Of a stretch of DNA of 64,000 bases, positions 35,885 to 44,610 are shown in pieces. Position numbers and translations under genes: made by a program. The notes below the pieces were generated by a model. The model searched no databases, was not told the origin of the DNA, and worked only from the letters and a program-made list of their open reading frames with translations. Every line of letters starts with the position of its first letter. Position 1 is the stretch's first letter. The stretch comes from Terriglobales bacterium (GTDB lineage: Bacteria > Acidobacteriota > Terriglobia > Bryobacterales > Bryobacteraceae): positions 248,001 through 312,000 of the forward strand of contig JAIXQP010000041.1 of assembly GCA_027485675.1 (NCBI GenBank), read 5' to 3'.

Positions 35885-36222
35885 AGTGGGCTACGGACGA
35901 GAACGTAGACGGTGCGATCACGCGGGGCTTGCTCCGGAAAGGGGTCGACGTCGTCCGAGTTCAGGACTATCCGGAAGTCTATGAGCAGCCAGATGAGATC
36001 GTTTTGGCATGGACCACGGCAGAAGATCGCATTCTGGTGACCGGTGACCGGAGAAGTATGGAGCCGGCCCGCCGAATGCAGTTTGCTATTGCAGGCAAGT
36101 GTTCCCCGATCGTCTACTTGCGCCGATCCGTGAATGTGGGCGAAGTCATCGATGAAATTGAGTTGCTTGATCAATGCTCTAGCCCTGACGATTGGGCCAG
36201 CGGCGTCTTGTGGATTCCCTGA
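35881..36222 (+). CDS. DUF5615 PIN-like protein, likely toxin
   Basis: 113 residues from TTG 35881: LKWATDENVDGAITRGLLRKGVDVVRVQDYPEVYEQPDEIVLAWTTAEDRILVTGDRRSM. DEN near the start and TGDRR later are the acidic motifs of the DUF5615/Mut7-C-like PIN relatives, presumed ribonucleases paired with DUF433 proteins. The track start (35830) lies inside the DUF433 gene in another frame and the family begins at KWATDEN, so the TTG in the TTGA overlap is preferred. The rare start plus overlap would keep toxin synthesis below antitoxin synthesis. Confidence 0.8.
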   Translation: MKWATDENVDGAITRGLLRKGVDVVRVQDYPEVYEQPDEIVLAWTTAEDRILVTGDRRSMEPARRMQFAIAGKCSPIVYLRRSVNVGEVIDEIELLDQCSSPDDWASGVLWIP

Positions 36223-36225
36223 GCG

Positions 36226-37287
36226 CTAGCGGGCTTGGCTGAGAGCGTAGACCGCGAAGGATGCGAGCCAGTGATCGCCGCCGTAGTTGCCGCCGGTGAC
36301 GTTTGGCAACGCGGCGTCGAGGAGCTTGCGGGCGGACGCGAGCATGTTCTGGGTCCGGGCGGAGTTCGGCGGGAGTGCGCCGGCGACGCCGAATAAGCAC
36401 CAGGCGCGGCTTAGATAAAGGCCGTCCAAATGAACAATCTGGTAGTCGCTGCGGTCGGAGACCTCGGGCGCCTTTGTGAGATTGGCCAGGCCGGCAGTCG
36501 TCATGAACTTGTTGAACCACAGCCGGAACTCCTCGGCGGGAAGGACGCGGCGCATCAGGTCCGCCACTTCGAGCGAGGGGGAGAGGAAGTCGGTACCGTC
36601 TGGTTCCTGCACCGCGGCGACGGCGGTGTTGTTGCCGTAGTAATCCTTGGCCCGCTGCAGGATCTGGGCCTCGAATTTGGCGTCCTTGGCGGTGCGGGCC
36701 CAATCGAGGGCAAAGACCAGGCCGAAGGCGGTATTGGGGTGGACGCCGGTGCGGTTGGGATAGGTCTGCTTCGGCAGATAGGCGGTCCAGAGGTCGACGA
36801 TGAGGCTCGTGAGCGGCGCGAGATTCTTCGCCCATTGCTGGGCCTGCGGGTCGTCCCAGGTGCGGAGCTCTTCGTCGAGCTTGAGCAGCCAGGCCCAGCC
36901 GTAGGTGCGTTCGAAGGTCTTGGCGAGTTTGTAGTTCGTGAAGTACTTCACCTCTCCGGCGAGAGCGGCGGGTTCGAAGCTGGCGGCGAGGATCTGGCGA
37001 ATCCGCGGCTCCTTGGGAAGACCCTTCGTGGTCTTGAGCAGCCGGATGAGCATCCAGTGGCCATGGACGCTGGAGTGCCAGTCGAAGCAGCCGTGGAAGG
37101 ACGGATGGAGCTGGCGCGGGGAGAGCCGGGCGTCCGTTTCGTTTTCGATGGTGTGGGCGGTTTTGTTGGGGTACTCCTGCTGGATGCAGTGGAGCGGGAG
37201 TTCGGCGAGGCGAGAGGCGATTTCAGGAGTCAGCATTTGGGCGGCCGCCGGGACGGCGAGGAGAAAACAGACCAGAAGCGGGTTCAT
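36226..37287 (-). CDS. DUF2891 family protein, secreted
   Basis: 353 residues with signal peptide MNPLLVCFLLAVPAAAQ. DUF2891 is recognised by LHPSFHGCFDWHSSVHGHWMLIRLLK, FERTYGWAWLLKLDEEL, and YPNRTGVHPNTAFGLVFALDWAR, with further helices FLSPSLEVADLMRRVLPAEEFRLWF. The aromatic/His-rich alpha-helical repeats suggest an alpha/alpha toroid like glycan-processing enzymes, but activity is unknown. It is convergent with the toxin gene and divergent from the second CocE gene. Confidence 0.85.
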   Translation of the reverse strand: MNPLLVCFLLAVPAAAQMLTPEIASRLAELPLHCIQQEYPNKTAHTIENETDARLSPRQLHPSFHGCFDWHSSVHGHWMLIRLLKTTKGLPKEPRIRQILAASFEPAALAGEVKYFTNYKLAKTFERTYGWAWLLKLDEELRTWDDPQAQQWAKNLAPLTSLIVDLWTAYLPKQTYPNRTGVHPNTAFGLVFALDWARTAKDAKFEAQILQRAKDYYGNNTAVAAVQEPDGTDFLSPSLEVADLMRRVLPAEEFRLWFNKFMTTAGLANLTKAPEVSDRSDYQIVHLDGLYLSRAWCLFGVAGALPPNSARTQNMLASARKLLDAALPNVTGGNYGGDHWLASFAVYALSQAR

Positions 37288-37326
37288 CGATTCTCTTATC
37301 TTCGCAGGACTGGTAAGCTCTAGCGG

Positions 37327-39171
37327 ATGATTCGATGCGTTCTTCTTTCGTTGCTCGTGCTGGGCGGGTTACTGGCTCAGGGGCTGCCGGTTCGCACGGT
37401 GATGGTGCCGATGCGGGACGGGGTGCGGCTGGGCACGGACGTCTACCTGCCGAAGGCGGAGGGGAAGTTTCCGGTGCTGCTGACGCGGACTCCGTATAAC
37501 AAAGCCGGGTCGGCGGCGGCGGTGGCGCCGTTTGTCGCGGCGGGATACGCGGTGGTGGTGCAGGATGTGCGGGGACGGTATCAGAGCGAAGGGAGTTGGG
37601 TTCCGGTGCGGGATGATCCCAACGATGGCTTCGACACGGCGAAGTGGATTGGGGCGCAGCCGTGGTGCGACGGCGGTATCGGCACGTTCGGATCGTCCTA
37701 CGGCGGGGCGACGCAGCACGCGCTGGCGATTGCCGGGGCTCCGTTTGTGAAAGCTCTGATTCCGCGCAACGCCATGTCGAACTTCGGCCGCTACGGGTTG
37801 CGGCACAATGGCGCCTTTGAGCTGCGCTGGTTGAACTGGGTGCTGACGCTGGGCAATCCCGCGGGGACGCAGTATTTGCGGGCGGCGGCGGAGCGGGCGG
37901 CTTCGAGCCCGGCGGCGGCGCAGGCGCTGGTGGATCTGGCGGGGCAGGTGCAGGAGTATGCCCGGGCGCTGCCGTTGCGGCCGGGGACGACGCCGCTGCA
38001 GTTCGCGCCGGACTACGAGAAGTGGCTGGTGGAGGCGATGGGGCACGGCGACTACGACGCGTTCTGGAAAGATCACGGGTCGAGCGTGGTGGACCATCTG
38101 GCCGAGTTCAAGGACGTGCCGGCGTATCACGTGACGGGTTGGTACGACTCGTGGGGCACGCCGGCGGCCAACCTGAACTTCGTCGAGCTGCGGAAGGCGA
38201 AGAAGAGTTTGCAGCGGTTGATTGTGGGGCCGTGGATCCATAGCTCGGAGAACCTGAACCATGCGGGATTGGCGCAGTTCACTCCGGACGCCGCGCTGGA
38301 TCTGCCGGCGTTCCAATTGCGGTGGTTTGACCGTTGGCTGCGGAACATCCGCAATGGTGTGGATACGGAGCCGCCGGTGCGGCTTTATGTGATGGGCGGG
38401 GGCGATGGGCGCAAGACCCCGGAGGGCCGGATCTTCGTCGGCGGAAAGTGGCGCGACGAGCAGGAGTGGCCGCTGGCGCGGACGGTGTATACGCCCTACT
38501 ACTTGCAGGCGGGCGGGAAGCTGGGCCCGGTGAAGCCGGGAAAGGCGGAGCCGGTTTCGTACCTGTTCGATCCGGCGAACCCGGTACCCACCCTGGGCGG
38601 GAACATCTCTTCGCAGGGCCCTTTGGCGTTTCAAGGGGCGGCGGATCAGAAATGCCGGACGGGCTACTGGCTGTGCCGGGATCAGTTGCCGCTCGGGGCG
38701 CGCAGCGATGTGGTCGTGTTTCAGACCGAGCCGCTGGCTGAGGATCTGGAGGTGACGGGGCCGCTAAAGGTGAAGTTGTGGGCGGCGACGGACGGCCTGG
38801 ATACGGACTTCACGGCGAAGCTGGTGGACGTGTATCCGCCGAATGCTTCGTTTCCGGCGGGGGTGGAGTTGTTAGTCGGGGACAGCATCGTCCGGGCGCG
38901 GTACCGGAAGGGATTGGAGCGAGCGGTGATGATGACGCCGGGCGTGGCGGAGGAGTTCAACCTGGAGCTGTACCCGACTTCGCTCGTGTTTCAGAAGGGC
39001 CACCGGATTCGCGTGGACATTTCGAGCAGCAACTTTCCGCGGTTCGATGTGAACCCGAACACCGGGGAACCGCTGAACGGGAACCGGGGGAAGCGGGTGG
39101 CGCGGAACACGATCTATCTCGACGGGGAACACGCTTCGCATATTCTGCTGCCGGTGATTCCGGCGAAGTAG
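37327..39171 (+). CDS. CocE/NonD family hydrolase (second copy), secreted
   Basis: 614 residues with signal peptide MIRCVLLSLLVLGGLLAQG. Nucleophile Ser124 in TFGSSYGGAT; family landmarks VMVPMRDGVRLGTDVYLPKAEG, RTPYNKAG, VQDVRGRYQSEGSW and the His region RLIVGPWIHSSENLNHAG. The C-terminal jelly roll has DTDFTAKLVDVYPPNASFPAGVELLVGDSIVRARYRKGLER and HRIRVDISSSNFPRFDVNPNTGEP. Same architecture as the copy at 20336 but clearly diverged. Natural substrate unknown. Confidence 0.92.
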   Translation: MIRCVLLSLLVLGGLLAQGLPVRTVMVPMRDGVRLGTDVYLPKAEGKFPVLLTRTPYNKAGSAAAVAPFVAAGYAVVVQDVRGRYQSEGSWVPVRDDPNDGFDTAKWIGAQPWCDGGIGTFGSSYGGATQHALAIAGAPFVKALIPRNAMSNFGRYGLRHNGAFELRWLNWVLTLGNPAGTQYLRAAAERAASSPAAAQALVDLAGQVQEYARALPLRPGTTPLQFAPDYEKWLVEAMGHGDYDAFWKDHGSSVVDHLAEFKDVPAYHVTGWYDSWGTPAANLNFVELRKAKKSLQRLIVGPWIHSSENLNHAGLAQFTPDAALDLPAFQLRWFDRWLRNIRNGVDTEPPVRLYVMGGGDGRKTPEGRIFVGGKWRDEQEWPLARTVYTPYYLQAGGKLGPVKPGKAEPVSYLFDPANPVPTLGGNISSQGPLAFQGAADQKCRTGYWLCRDQLPLGARSDVVVFQTEPLAEDLEVTGPLKVKLWAATDGLDTDFTAKLVDVYPPNASFPAGVELLVGDSIVRARYRKGLERAVMMTPGVAEEFNLELYPTSLVFQKGHRIRVDISSSNFPRFDVNPNTGEPLNGNRGKRVARNTIYLDGEHASHILLPVIPAK

Positions 39172-39966
39172 TCAGTTGTAGAGAGCGCGGAGGCGTTCGT
39201 AACGCTCGAGCGTTTCGCGCTGCAGCGTGGTGTTGCCGAGGGCGGCAGCGCAGCGGGCGAGTTGATAGAGGATCGGCGCGTCGGTGGGATCGAGGGTGGC
39301 GGCGCGCTCGAAGGCCGGGAGGGCCTGGCGGCAGTCGCCTCGGCGTTGATGGATCTTGCCGAGGAGGGCGTGGACCAGGAAGGCGTTGGGGGCAAGCCGG
39401 GCGGCGCGGTTGGCGGCGGCGAGGGCCTTTTCCGGTTCATTCGCATCGAGGGCGAGGCGCGCGAGGCCGAGGTGGCCGAGCCAGGAGTTCGCCAGTTGGT
39501 AGTGGCGGGCGGCTTCTTCCGGCTGTTGATCGAGTTCGAGGCACCAGCCGAGGTGGTAGAGCGAGGGACTGTGTTGCGGGTTGCGGGCGAGGGCCTGGCG
39601 GAATTCGGCGGAGGCGCGGTCGCAGCGGCCGACGTCGTCGAGGTAGTAGCGGCCAAGGGCGTAGTGGGGATCGGGGCTTTGGGGAAGCAGGGGAATGGCC
39701 GCGGCGGCTTTCTGGGCGAAGAGGGTTTTCTGGCCGGCGAGGTAATAGGCGTAGGCGAGGAGGAGGACGGTGTTGCCGTCGCGCGGGTGGCGGGCTTCGG
39801 CGGCGCGGAGTTGGCGGATGGCGGCGAAGGTGTCGCCCTGGCGAAGGAGCTGTTGGGCGGGATGGTCGATGGGAAGTTCGAGCGGTTGCGCGGCGAGCGG
39901 GGAAGTTGCGATGATGAGGCCCGAAATGAGGCTGCGGCGAACGAGAGAGGCGATCGTGTTCTGCAT
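39172..39966 (-). CDS. TPR-repeat protein, secreted
   Basis: 264 residues, N-terminal signal (SLVRRSLISGLIIATSPLAAQ). Tandem tetratricopeptide units cover most of the protein: HPRDGNTVLLLAYAYYLAGQKTLFAQKAAAAIPLLPQSPDPHYALGRYYLDDVGRCDRASAEFRQALARNPQHSPSLYHLGWCLELDQQPEEAARHYQLAN and later units. It is a protein-interaction scaffold, probably periplasmic. Its stop abuts the CocE stop, and its start codon overlaps the start of the divergent TPR-like gene in CATG, so both promoters must lie inside the opposite coding sequence. Confidence 0.85.
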   Translation of the reverse strand: MQNTIASLVRRSLISGLIIATSPLAAQPLELPIDHPAQQLLRQGDTFAAIRQLRAAEARHPRDGNTVLLLAYAYYLAGQKTLFAQKAAAAIPLLPQSPDPHYALGRYYLDDVGRCDRASAEFRQALARNPQHSPSLYHLGWCLELDQQPEEAARHYQLANSWLGHLGLARLALDANEPEKALAAANRAARLAPNAFLVHALLGKIHQRRGDCRQALPAFERAATLDPTDAPILYQLARCAAALGNTTLQRETLERYERLRALYN

Positions 39967-40636
39967 GGCGATGCGGCTGGGGGCTCAGTTTCAACCGCCG
40001 CTCGAGGCGGAGACTCCCGAGGAGTTCGACTCCTATCTTACGGTGGAGGCGGCGGGCGCGGGGCGGGAGGCGATTGCGCGGAGCGCGGCGTTTCGCAAGC
40101 AGTGGCCGGCGTCGAAGCTGTTGCCGCGGGTCTGGGAGATTCGCTTCTTCGCCCGGCAGAAGCTGGGGGAGGCGGCCGAGGCGCGGCAGGACGGGGAGGA
40201 GGCGTTGCGGCTGGCGCCGGGGAACCTGACGGTGCGCGCCGCGCTGGCCGTGCAGTTGGCGAGTGAAGAGGGGGAGGCGGCGGAGGGCCATGCGCGGACC
40301 GTGCTGGACGAGTTAGCCAAGACGAAGATCCGGCGCGGGGTGCCGCTTGCGCAGTACGAAGCCACGGCGGCCAAGCTGCGGGGGCAGGCGCGGGTGGCGC
40401 TGGGTTTGGTGAAGTTCCGGCGGGGCGATGCGGCGGGAGCGCTGGGGGAATTGGAGGAGGCGGACCGGTTGGCCCCCGATCCGGCGTTGAGCTACCGGCT
40501 GGGACGACTGTACGCCGCGCTCGGAAGAACCGCGGAGGCGCGGCGCCGGTTGACCGAGGCCGCCCAGGCCACCGACCCCGCGCTGGCGGAGCGGGGCCGG
40601 GCGGCACTGGCGGAACTGCCGCTACTGGATCGCTAG
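39965..40636 (+). CDS. TPR-like helical repeat protein
   Basis: 223 residues from ATG 39965 (MAMRLGAQFQPPLEAETPEEFDSYLTVEAAGAGREAIARSAAFRKQWP); ATG 39971 is equally possible. The track start (39770) is antisense to the neighbouring TPR gene and rejected. Repeats such as QKLGEAAEARQDGEEALRLAPGNLTVRAALAVQLASEEGEAAEGHARTVLDEL, AAGALGELEEADRLAPDPALSYRLGRLYAALGRTAEARRRLTEAAQA are TPR-type. No good signal peptide is seen. Its end overlaps the convergent astacin gene by 15 bases. Confidence 0.8.
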   Translation: MAMRLGAQFQPPLEAETPEEFDSYLTVEAAGAGREAIARSAAFRKQWPASKLLPRVWEIRFFARQKLGEAAEARQDGEEALRLAPGNLTVRAALAVQLASEEGEAAEGHARTVLDELAKTKIRRGVPLAQYEATAAKLRGQARVALGLVKFRRGDAAGALGELEEADRLAPDPALSYRLGRLYAALGRTAEARRRLTEAAQATDPALAERGRAALAELPLLDR

Positions 40637-43048
40637 GCTGACCGTGCGGGGACTGCGGATGCCGCCCACCTCCACGACGACGGGGACGAGTCCCGGCGCC
40701 AGATCGCGCGGCACCCGGACATTCAACTGCGTCAAGCCACTCACCACACCCGGGGTGCTGCCGGCGAAGAGGAGCTCGGCTTCGCGGTCTCCGATGAACA
40801 CCCGGACGGGTTGGGCCGGGCGGGGCGGGTTGCCGCCGGTGACCTCGCCGTCGGCCTGGGCGGGAGTGGTCCGCCCGGTTCCGGTGGCGTACAGGACGAC
40901 GATGGCTCCGCGGTCGGCGGGGTTGTCCGGGGTGTTGATGCTGCCGTTCTGGTTCAGGAAGGCTCCGCCACCGCCGCCGGAGGAGTTGAACGTGAAGAAG
41001 GCCGGCGAGGCGGGTTGGACGGGCGCCGTTAAGGAGTTCGTGGGGCGGCCGCCCACTTCGACGCGCAGATTGACGGCCGTATCGGGAATGCCGTACGGGA
41101 CGACACAGTTAATCTGATTGGCGGAGACGTAGGCCAGGGGCGCGGGAATGCCGTTGAACAGGACGCGGGTGTCGTTGAGTTGGGTGGCGACGCGGCCTTG
41201 CGAGTCGAGCGCCAGTCCGGCGGGAGAGGGCGGCCCGATGGCCAAGCCATAGAGCGTGAGAATCTGGCCGGGGGCCAGGGCGGCGCTGATCTGGCTGGCG
41301 GCGTTGACGGTTCCGATGGGGGTGATCTGGTTGGGAACGGCGAAGCGGGCGGAGATGAACAGATCCTGGTCGATTTGGACGCGCGTGAGAAGTTCGGTGC
41401 CGGAGGCGGCGTCGCCCCATCCAGTGAACTCGAACCCGGCCCGCGGGGAGGCGACGACGGTGAGCGTGGACCCCTCCGCAACGAAGCCATCCGGCGGGAG
41501 GGGCGGATCGACGGAGATGGTTCCGCCGGCGCTCGGGGAGGTCAGCAGGGTGACGCGGTGTTCGGCGTTGAAGTTGGCGGTGAGGGTGGCCGGGGAGTCG
41601 GTGGCCACGTAGTCCTGGGAGGCATCCGAACCCAGGGACCAGCCGGCGAAGTTATAGCGGGAGTTGGTGGTAGCAGCTGTCTGGAACGGCGTGGCGATGC
41701 GCAGGGTATGCGAGGTGCCGGGCGCCCAGAGGAAGCGGCGAGGCGTCGTGATGGTGGTGCCATCGACGACCACTCGCAGGCCGGGAGGGTTCGACGTCAC
41801 CGTGGTCACCACGCTGTTGGTGAAGGAGGCGGTGTAGCGGAGATCGGGGCCGGAGACCGGAATGCGGATGGGGTTCGCGCTGCCATGGGTGTTGAAGAAG
41901 CCGAATCCGGACCAGTTCGTAAAGGTGAAGCCATCGGCGGGGACGGCGTTGAGGCGGACGACGGTGCCCAGCGGGACGAGGCCGTTCTCCGGCGCGGGCG
42001 TGGACTCGATGGCGCCGGCGGGCGCGGGATTGGCGGCGATGGGGAACGGGACCAGGCGCCGGTAGTGCGCCGTAAAGACCGTGGTGGCCGTGGATGCCGT
42101 CATGGTTTGCGAGCGCAGGCCGAAGTTCGACCAGCGGCCGAAGACCAGTTCGATCGAGTCCCTGGTCTGGTCGGGGGCTTCGACGGTGTGGGTGGAGCCG
42201 GGCGTCCAGTCGAAGCTGGCGGGGGTGGTGACGGTGGCGCCATCGACGATCAGATTGAGGCCGGGCGGGTTCGAGGTGATGGTGGTGCGGCGCGGCACCG
42301 TGCCATGGATCCGGCTGACGGCGTCGATGTCCGAAGGGGAGAGGCCGTCGCGTTGGCCGATGGCGATGCCGCTCGGGATGGTCTCCATGGCGTAGAGCAG
42401 CGGGAGGGCGAAGCCCGATCCCGAGTAATGCATGATGGAATCGAACGGGTAGGCGCCGATATCCTCGCCGTCGTTGAGCGAGGGGGCATATTGCGACCAA
42501 CTGCCGCGGTCGATGGCGGGGTAGTCGACGGCGACGAACAGATTGCGATCCTGGCGGGACTGGGTGTGCCAGAGGCCGATGGCATGGCCGATTTCGTGGA
42601 TGACGGAGCCGAGGGGGCAGTTGTCGGGAAGGTTGATGAACTGGCGTCCGCCGATGCGGCCGACGTTCGAGGAGCAGGCAAAGCCGTTGCGGCGGCGGAA
42701 CTGGATGTAGTCGGTTTCGGTGGTGCGGGGGATGAGGCGCAGGGGGGTGTTGGTGTTCCAGGCGCGGATGGCGGCTTCGACGCGGGTGGCGATTTCGGGA
42801 ACGTCGTCATCAATGACGTAGGGCACGACGCCGTCGGGCCACCGGAAGCGCTGGCCGAGGACCAGACTGGCGGCGCGCGGGTTTTTGCCCTCCACCTCTG
42901 AGACGGGGCCGAGGACGATGTCGCCGACGAGCGCTTCGCCGTCGACGACCTGATACCGGACCATGCGGCCTTGGATTTCCGTTTCGCGCCAAACCGGCGC
43001 CTGAGCGGCCAAGGGGAGAGCGAGGAGGAGAAGCGTAAGGAGTTTCAT
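40622..43048 (-). CDS. Secreted astacin-like metalloprotease (M12A) with Solibacter C-terminal domain
   Basis: 808 residues, signal peptide MKLLTLLLLALPLAAQ. The catalytic domain (about 65-255) has the zinc motif H151EIGHAIGLWH161 followed by TQSRQDRN and the Met-turn SIMHYSGSGF, both diagnostic of astacins. About 255-580 hold repeats with the PPGL.vvVDGttvttP.sf.WapGs.HT pattern, PEGA/InlB-B-like. The last about 220 residues (VNAASQISAALAPGQILTLYGLAIG ... IVVLYATGTGRTTPAQADGEVTGG) are the TIGR03437-type Solibacter C-terminal domain. It is the last gene of the ModB/ModC/ThiE-like operon, coupled by ATGA to the ThiE-like gene. Confidence 0.9.
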   Translation of the reverse strand: MKLLTLLLLALPLAAQAPVWRETEIQGRMVRYQVVDGEALVGDIVLGPVSEVEGKNPRAASLVLGQRFRWPDGVVPYVIDDDVPEIATRVEAAIRAWNTNTPLRLIPRTTETDYIQFRRRNGFACSSNVGRIGGRQFINLPDNCPLGSVIHEIGHAIGLWHTQSRQDRNLFVAVDYPAIDRGSWSQYAPSLNDGEDIGAYPFDSIMHYSGSGFALPLLYAMETIPSGIAIGQRDGLSPSDIDAVSRIHGTVPRRTTITSNPPGLNLIVDGATVTTPASFDWTPGSTHTVEAPDQTRDSIELVFGRWSNFGLRSQTMTASTATTVFTAHYRRLVPFPIAANPAPAGAIESTPAPENGLVPLGTVVRLNAVPADGFTFTNWSGFGFFNTHGSANPIRIPVSGPDLRYTASFTNSVVTTVTSNPPGLRVVVDGTTITTPRRFLWAPGTSHTLRIATPFQTAATTNSRYNFAGWSLGSDASQDYVATDSPATLTANFNAEHRVTLLTSPSAGGTISVDPPLPPDGFVAEGSTLTVVASPRAGFEFTGWGDAASGTELLTRVQIDQDLFISARFAVPNQITPIGTVNAASQISAALAPGQILTLYGLAIGPPSPAGLALDSQGRVATQLNDTRVLFNGIPAPLAYVSANQINCVVPYGIPDTAVNLRVEVGGRPTNSLTAPVQPASPAFFTFNSSGGGGGAFLNQNGSINTPDNPADRGAIVVLYATGTGRTTPAQADGEVTGGNPPRPAQPVRVFIGDREAELLFAGSTPGVVSGLTQLNVRVPRDLAPGLVPVVVEVGGIRSPRTVSLAIQ

Positions 43049-43563
43049 GGGGACGGGAACAGCGAGATTCCGGCGACGCCGGCGGCACCTGCTTCTTCAC
43101 AGTGTTGCGCGTTTTCGACCGTAATGCCGCCGAGGGCGAAGAGAGGTATGTTAACAACGGCGCAAGCCTCGCGGAGGGCGGGGAGGCCGAGGCCGGGATG
43201 GTAATCGGGTTTGGAGAAGGGCTGAAAGATGGGGCTGAAGAAGACGTAGTCGGCGCCTTCGGTTTCGGCCTGGCGGAGCTCGGCGAGTGTGTGGCAGGAG
43301 ACGCCGATCAGAAAGCCGGGAGGGGTGATGGCGCGCAAGAGGCGCGGCGCGGGGCTGTGGGCGGGCAGGTGGACCCCGTGGGCGCGGGCGGCGAGGGCGA
43401 CATCGAGGCGGGAGTTGACGATGATCTTCTTTTCCGGCGCGAGCAGGAGCGCTTGGCGGACGAGGGCGTAGAGCGGGCGGGCGGGGAGATGCTTCGAGCG
43501 CAGTTGGAACCAATCCGCCTGGGGATGCGGCCGGGCGTGATCGGCGATCTGGCAGAAGAGCAT
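43045..43563 (-). CDS. ThiE/TenI-like TIM-barrel protein with altered Asp sites
   Basis: 172 residues from ATG 43563, preceded by GAGGGAGAG; the track start at 43713 lies inside the upstream gene. Fold markers: WFQLRSKHLPARPLYALVRQALLL, IVNSRLDVALAARAHGVHLPAHS, IGVSCHTLAELRQAETEGADYVFFSPIFQPFSKP, FALGGITVENAQHCEEAGAAGVAGISLF. Thiamine-phosphate synthases carry NDR and HLGQxD for Mg-pyrophosphate; here these read NSR and HLPAHS. TenI-like thiazole tautomerase activity or another role is therefore more likely than phosphate synthase. Ten bases follow the ATPase gene, and its stop overlaps the astacin start. Confidence 0.8.
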   Translation of the reverse strand: MLFCQIADHARPHPQADWFQLRSKHLPARPLYALVRQALLLAPEKKIIVNSRLDVALAARAHGVHLPAHSPAPRLLRAITPPGFLIGVSCHTLAELRQAETEGADYVFFSPIFQPFSKPDYHPGLGLPALREACAVVNIPLFALGGITVENAQHCEEAGAAGVAGISLFPSP

Positions 43564-43573
43564 CGTCTCTCCC

Positions 43574-44608
43574 TCAAAGGATGTGCAGGGCGGCGGGCGG
43601 GAACTCCACGAGCCATTCGCGCGTGGCGCGGAGCGGCTCAAAGACGGGGCGCGGCATTTCGACCGTGATGCCTTCGGCGAAATGGAGCAGGACGGATTGG
43701 GTTCGTTCCGCAAAATGAGTGAGCGTGACGGGGAGCTGGTTGGCGGCGGGGGCGCCGGAGCGGGGCAGGGCGCGGAGGGCGGAGGAGAGTAGGCAGAGGG
43801 TGACGCGGTCGCCGAGCAGGTGGCCGGGATAGTAGGGGCCGTTCAACTCGGTTTCGAGGCAACGGAGGCGGGAGGTCTGGCGGCCGGGGTCGAGGGCGAG
43901 GATTTCGGCGGGGAGGAGAACGTGAAGGCCGAGGAGGCGGGCGGCATCGGCCGAAGCGGGATGGTCGAGGACCTGGCGGGTGGGTCCGCTTTGGAGGAGG
44001 CGGCCTTGGTCGAGGAGGAGCAGCGAGGCGGCAACCTCGACGGAGCTTTCGAGATCGTTGGTGGCGAGCAGGATGGGCAGGTTCTCGAGCGAGCGGAGAA
44101 TGCTGTAGAGCTCCTGGCGGTGGGCGGGGGCGAGGCCGCGAGCGGCATCGTCGAGCAGGAGCAGACGCGGCGAGCGGATGAGGGCGCGAGCGAGGGCGGC
44201 GCGGAGGGGTTCGTTGCCGGTGAGGGCGGCGGGGCGGCGGTGGGCGGCGGCGGTGAGTTCGAACTCGTCGAGGGTTTCCTTGAGGCGGCGGGCGCGTTCG
44301 CGGGACGGGAGGCTGTGGGCGGCGAAGGCGAGGTTTTCACTGACGGTGAGGTGAGGGAAGAGAGGCGCGACCAAGCCGCAGCGGCGCAGTTGGGGCGGCA
44401 GATTGACGCGGGTTTCACCGTCGAAGAGGATGGAGTCGTCCAGCATGATGCGGCCGCCGGATGGCGTGGCGAGGCCGGTGAGGAGTTCGAAGATCCGGGA
44501 CTTGCCGGCGCCGGAGGGGCCAAAGAGGACGGTGATGCCGGGGCGGCACTCAAAGGCGAGGTCGAGGGAGAAACCGGGAAGGGAGTGTTTGAGGCGCGCC
44601 TGCAGCAT
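43574..44608 (-). CDS. ModC-like ABC ATPase with degenerate catalytic motifs
   Basis: 344 residues from ATG 44608 ([19 protein letters not shown]), two bases after the permease stop. Walker A (FGPSGAGKS) and the Walker B Asp (LLLLDD) are kept. The Q-loop segment is shortened ([15 protein letters not shown] where ModC has VGYVFQDARLFPH). The signature is LTGNEPLR instead of LSGGExQR, the catalytic Glu is Asp (DDA for DEP), the D-loop is GLA, and the switch His is Asn (LLATNDLES). A ModC-like C-terminal extension follows. It probably binds ATP but may hydrolyse it poorly. Confidence 0.82.
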   Translation of the reverse strand: MLQARLKHSLPGFSLDLAFECRPGITVLFGPSGAGKSRIFELLTGLATPSGGRIMLDDSILFDGETRVNLPPQLRRCGLVAPLFPHLTVSENLAFAAHSLPSRERARRLKETLDEFELTAAAHRRPAALTGNEPLRAALARALIRSPRLLLLDDAARGLAPAHRQELYSILRSLENLPILLATNDLESSVEVAASLLLLDQGRLLQSGPTRQVLDHPASADAARLLGLHVLLPAEILALDPGRQTSRLRCLETELNGPYYPGHLLGDRVTLCLLSSALRALPRSGAPAANQLPVTLTHFAERTQSVLLHFAEGITVEMPRPVFEPLRATREWLVEFPPAALHIL

Positions 44609-44610
44609 GG

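Noticed and set aside
41180-42901. 573-residue plus-strand ORF
   Set aside because: Antisense of the astacin gene, a product of high GC and scarce stops.
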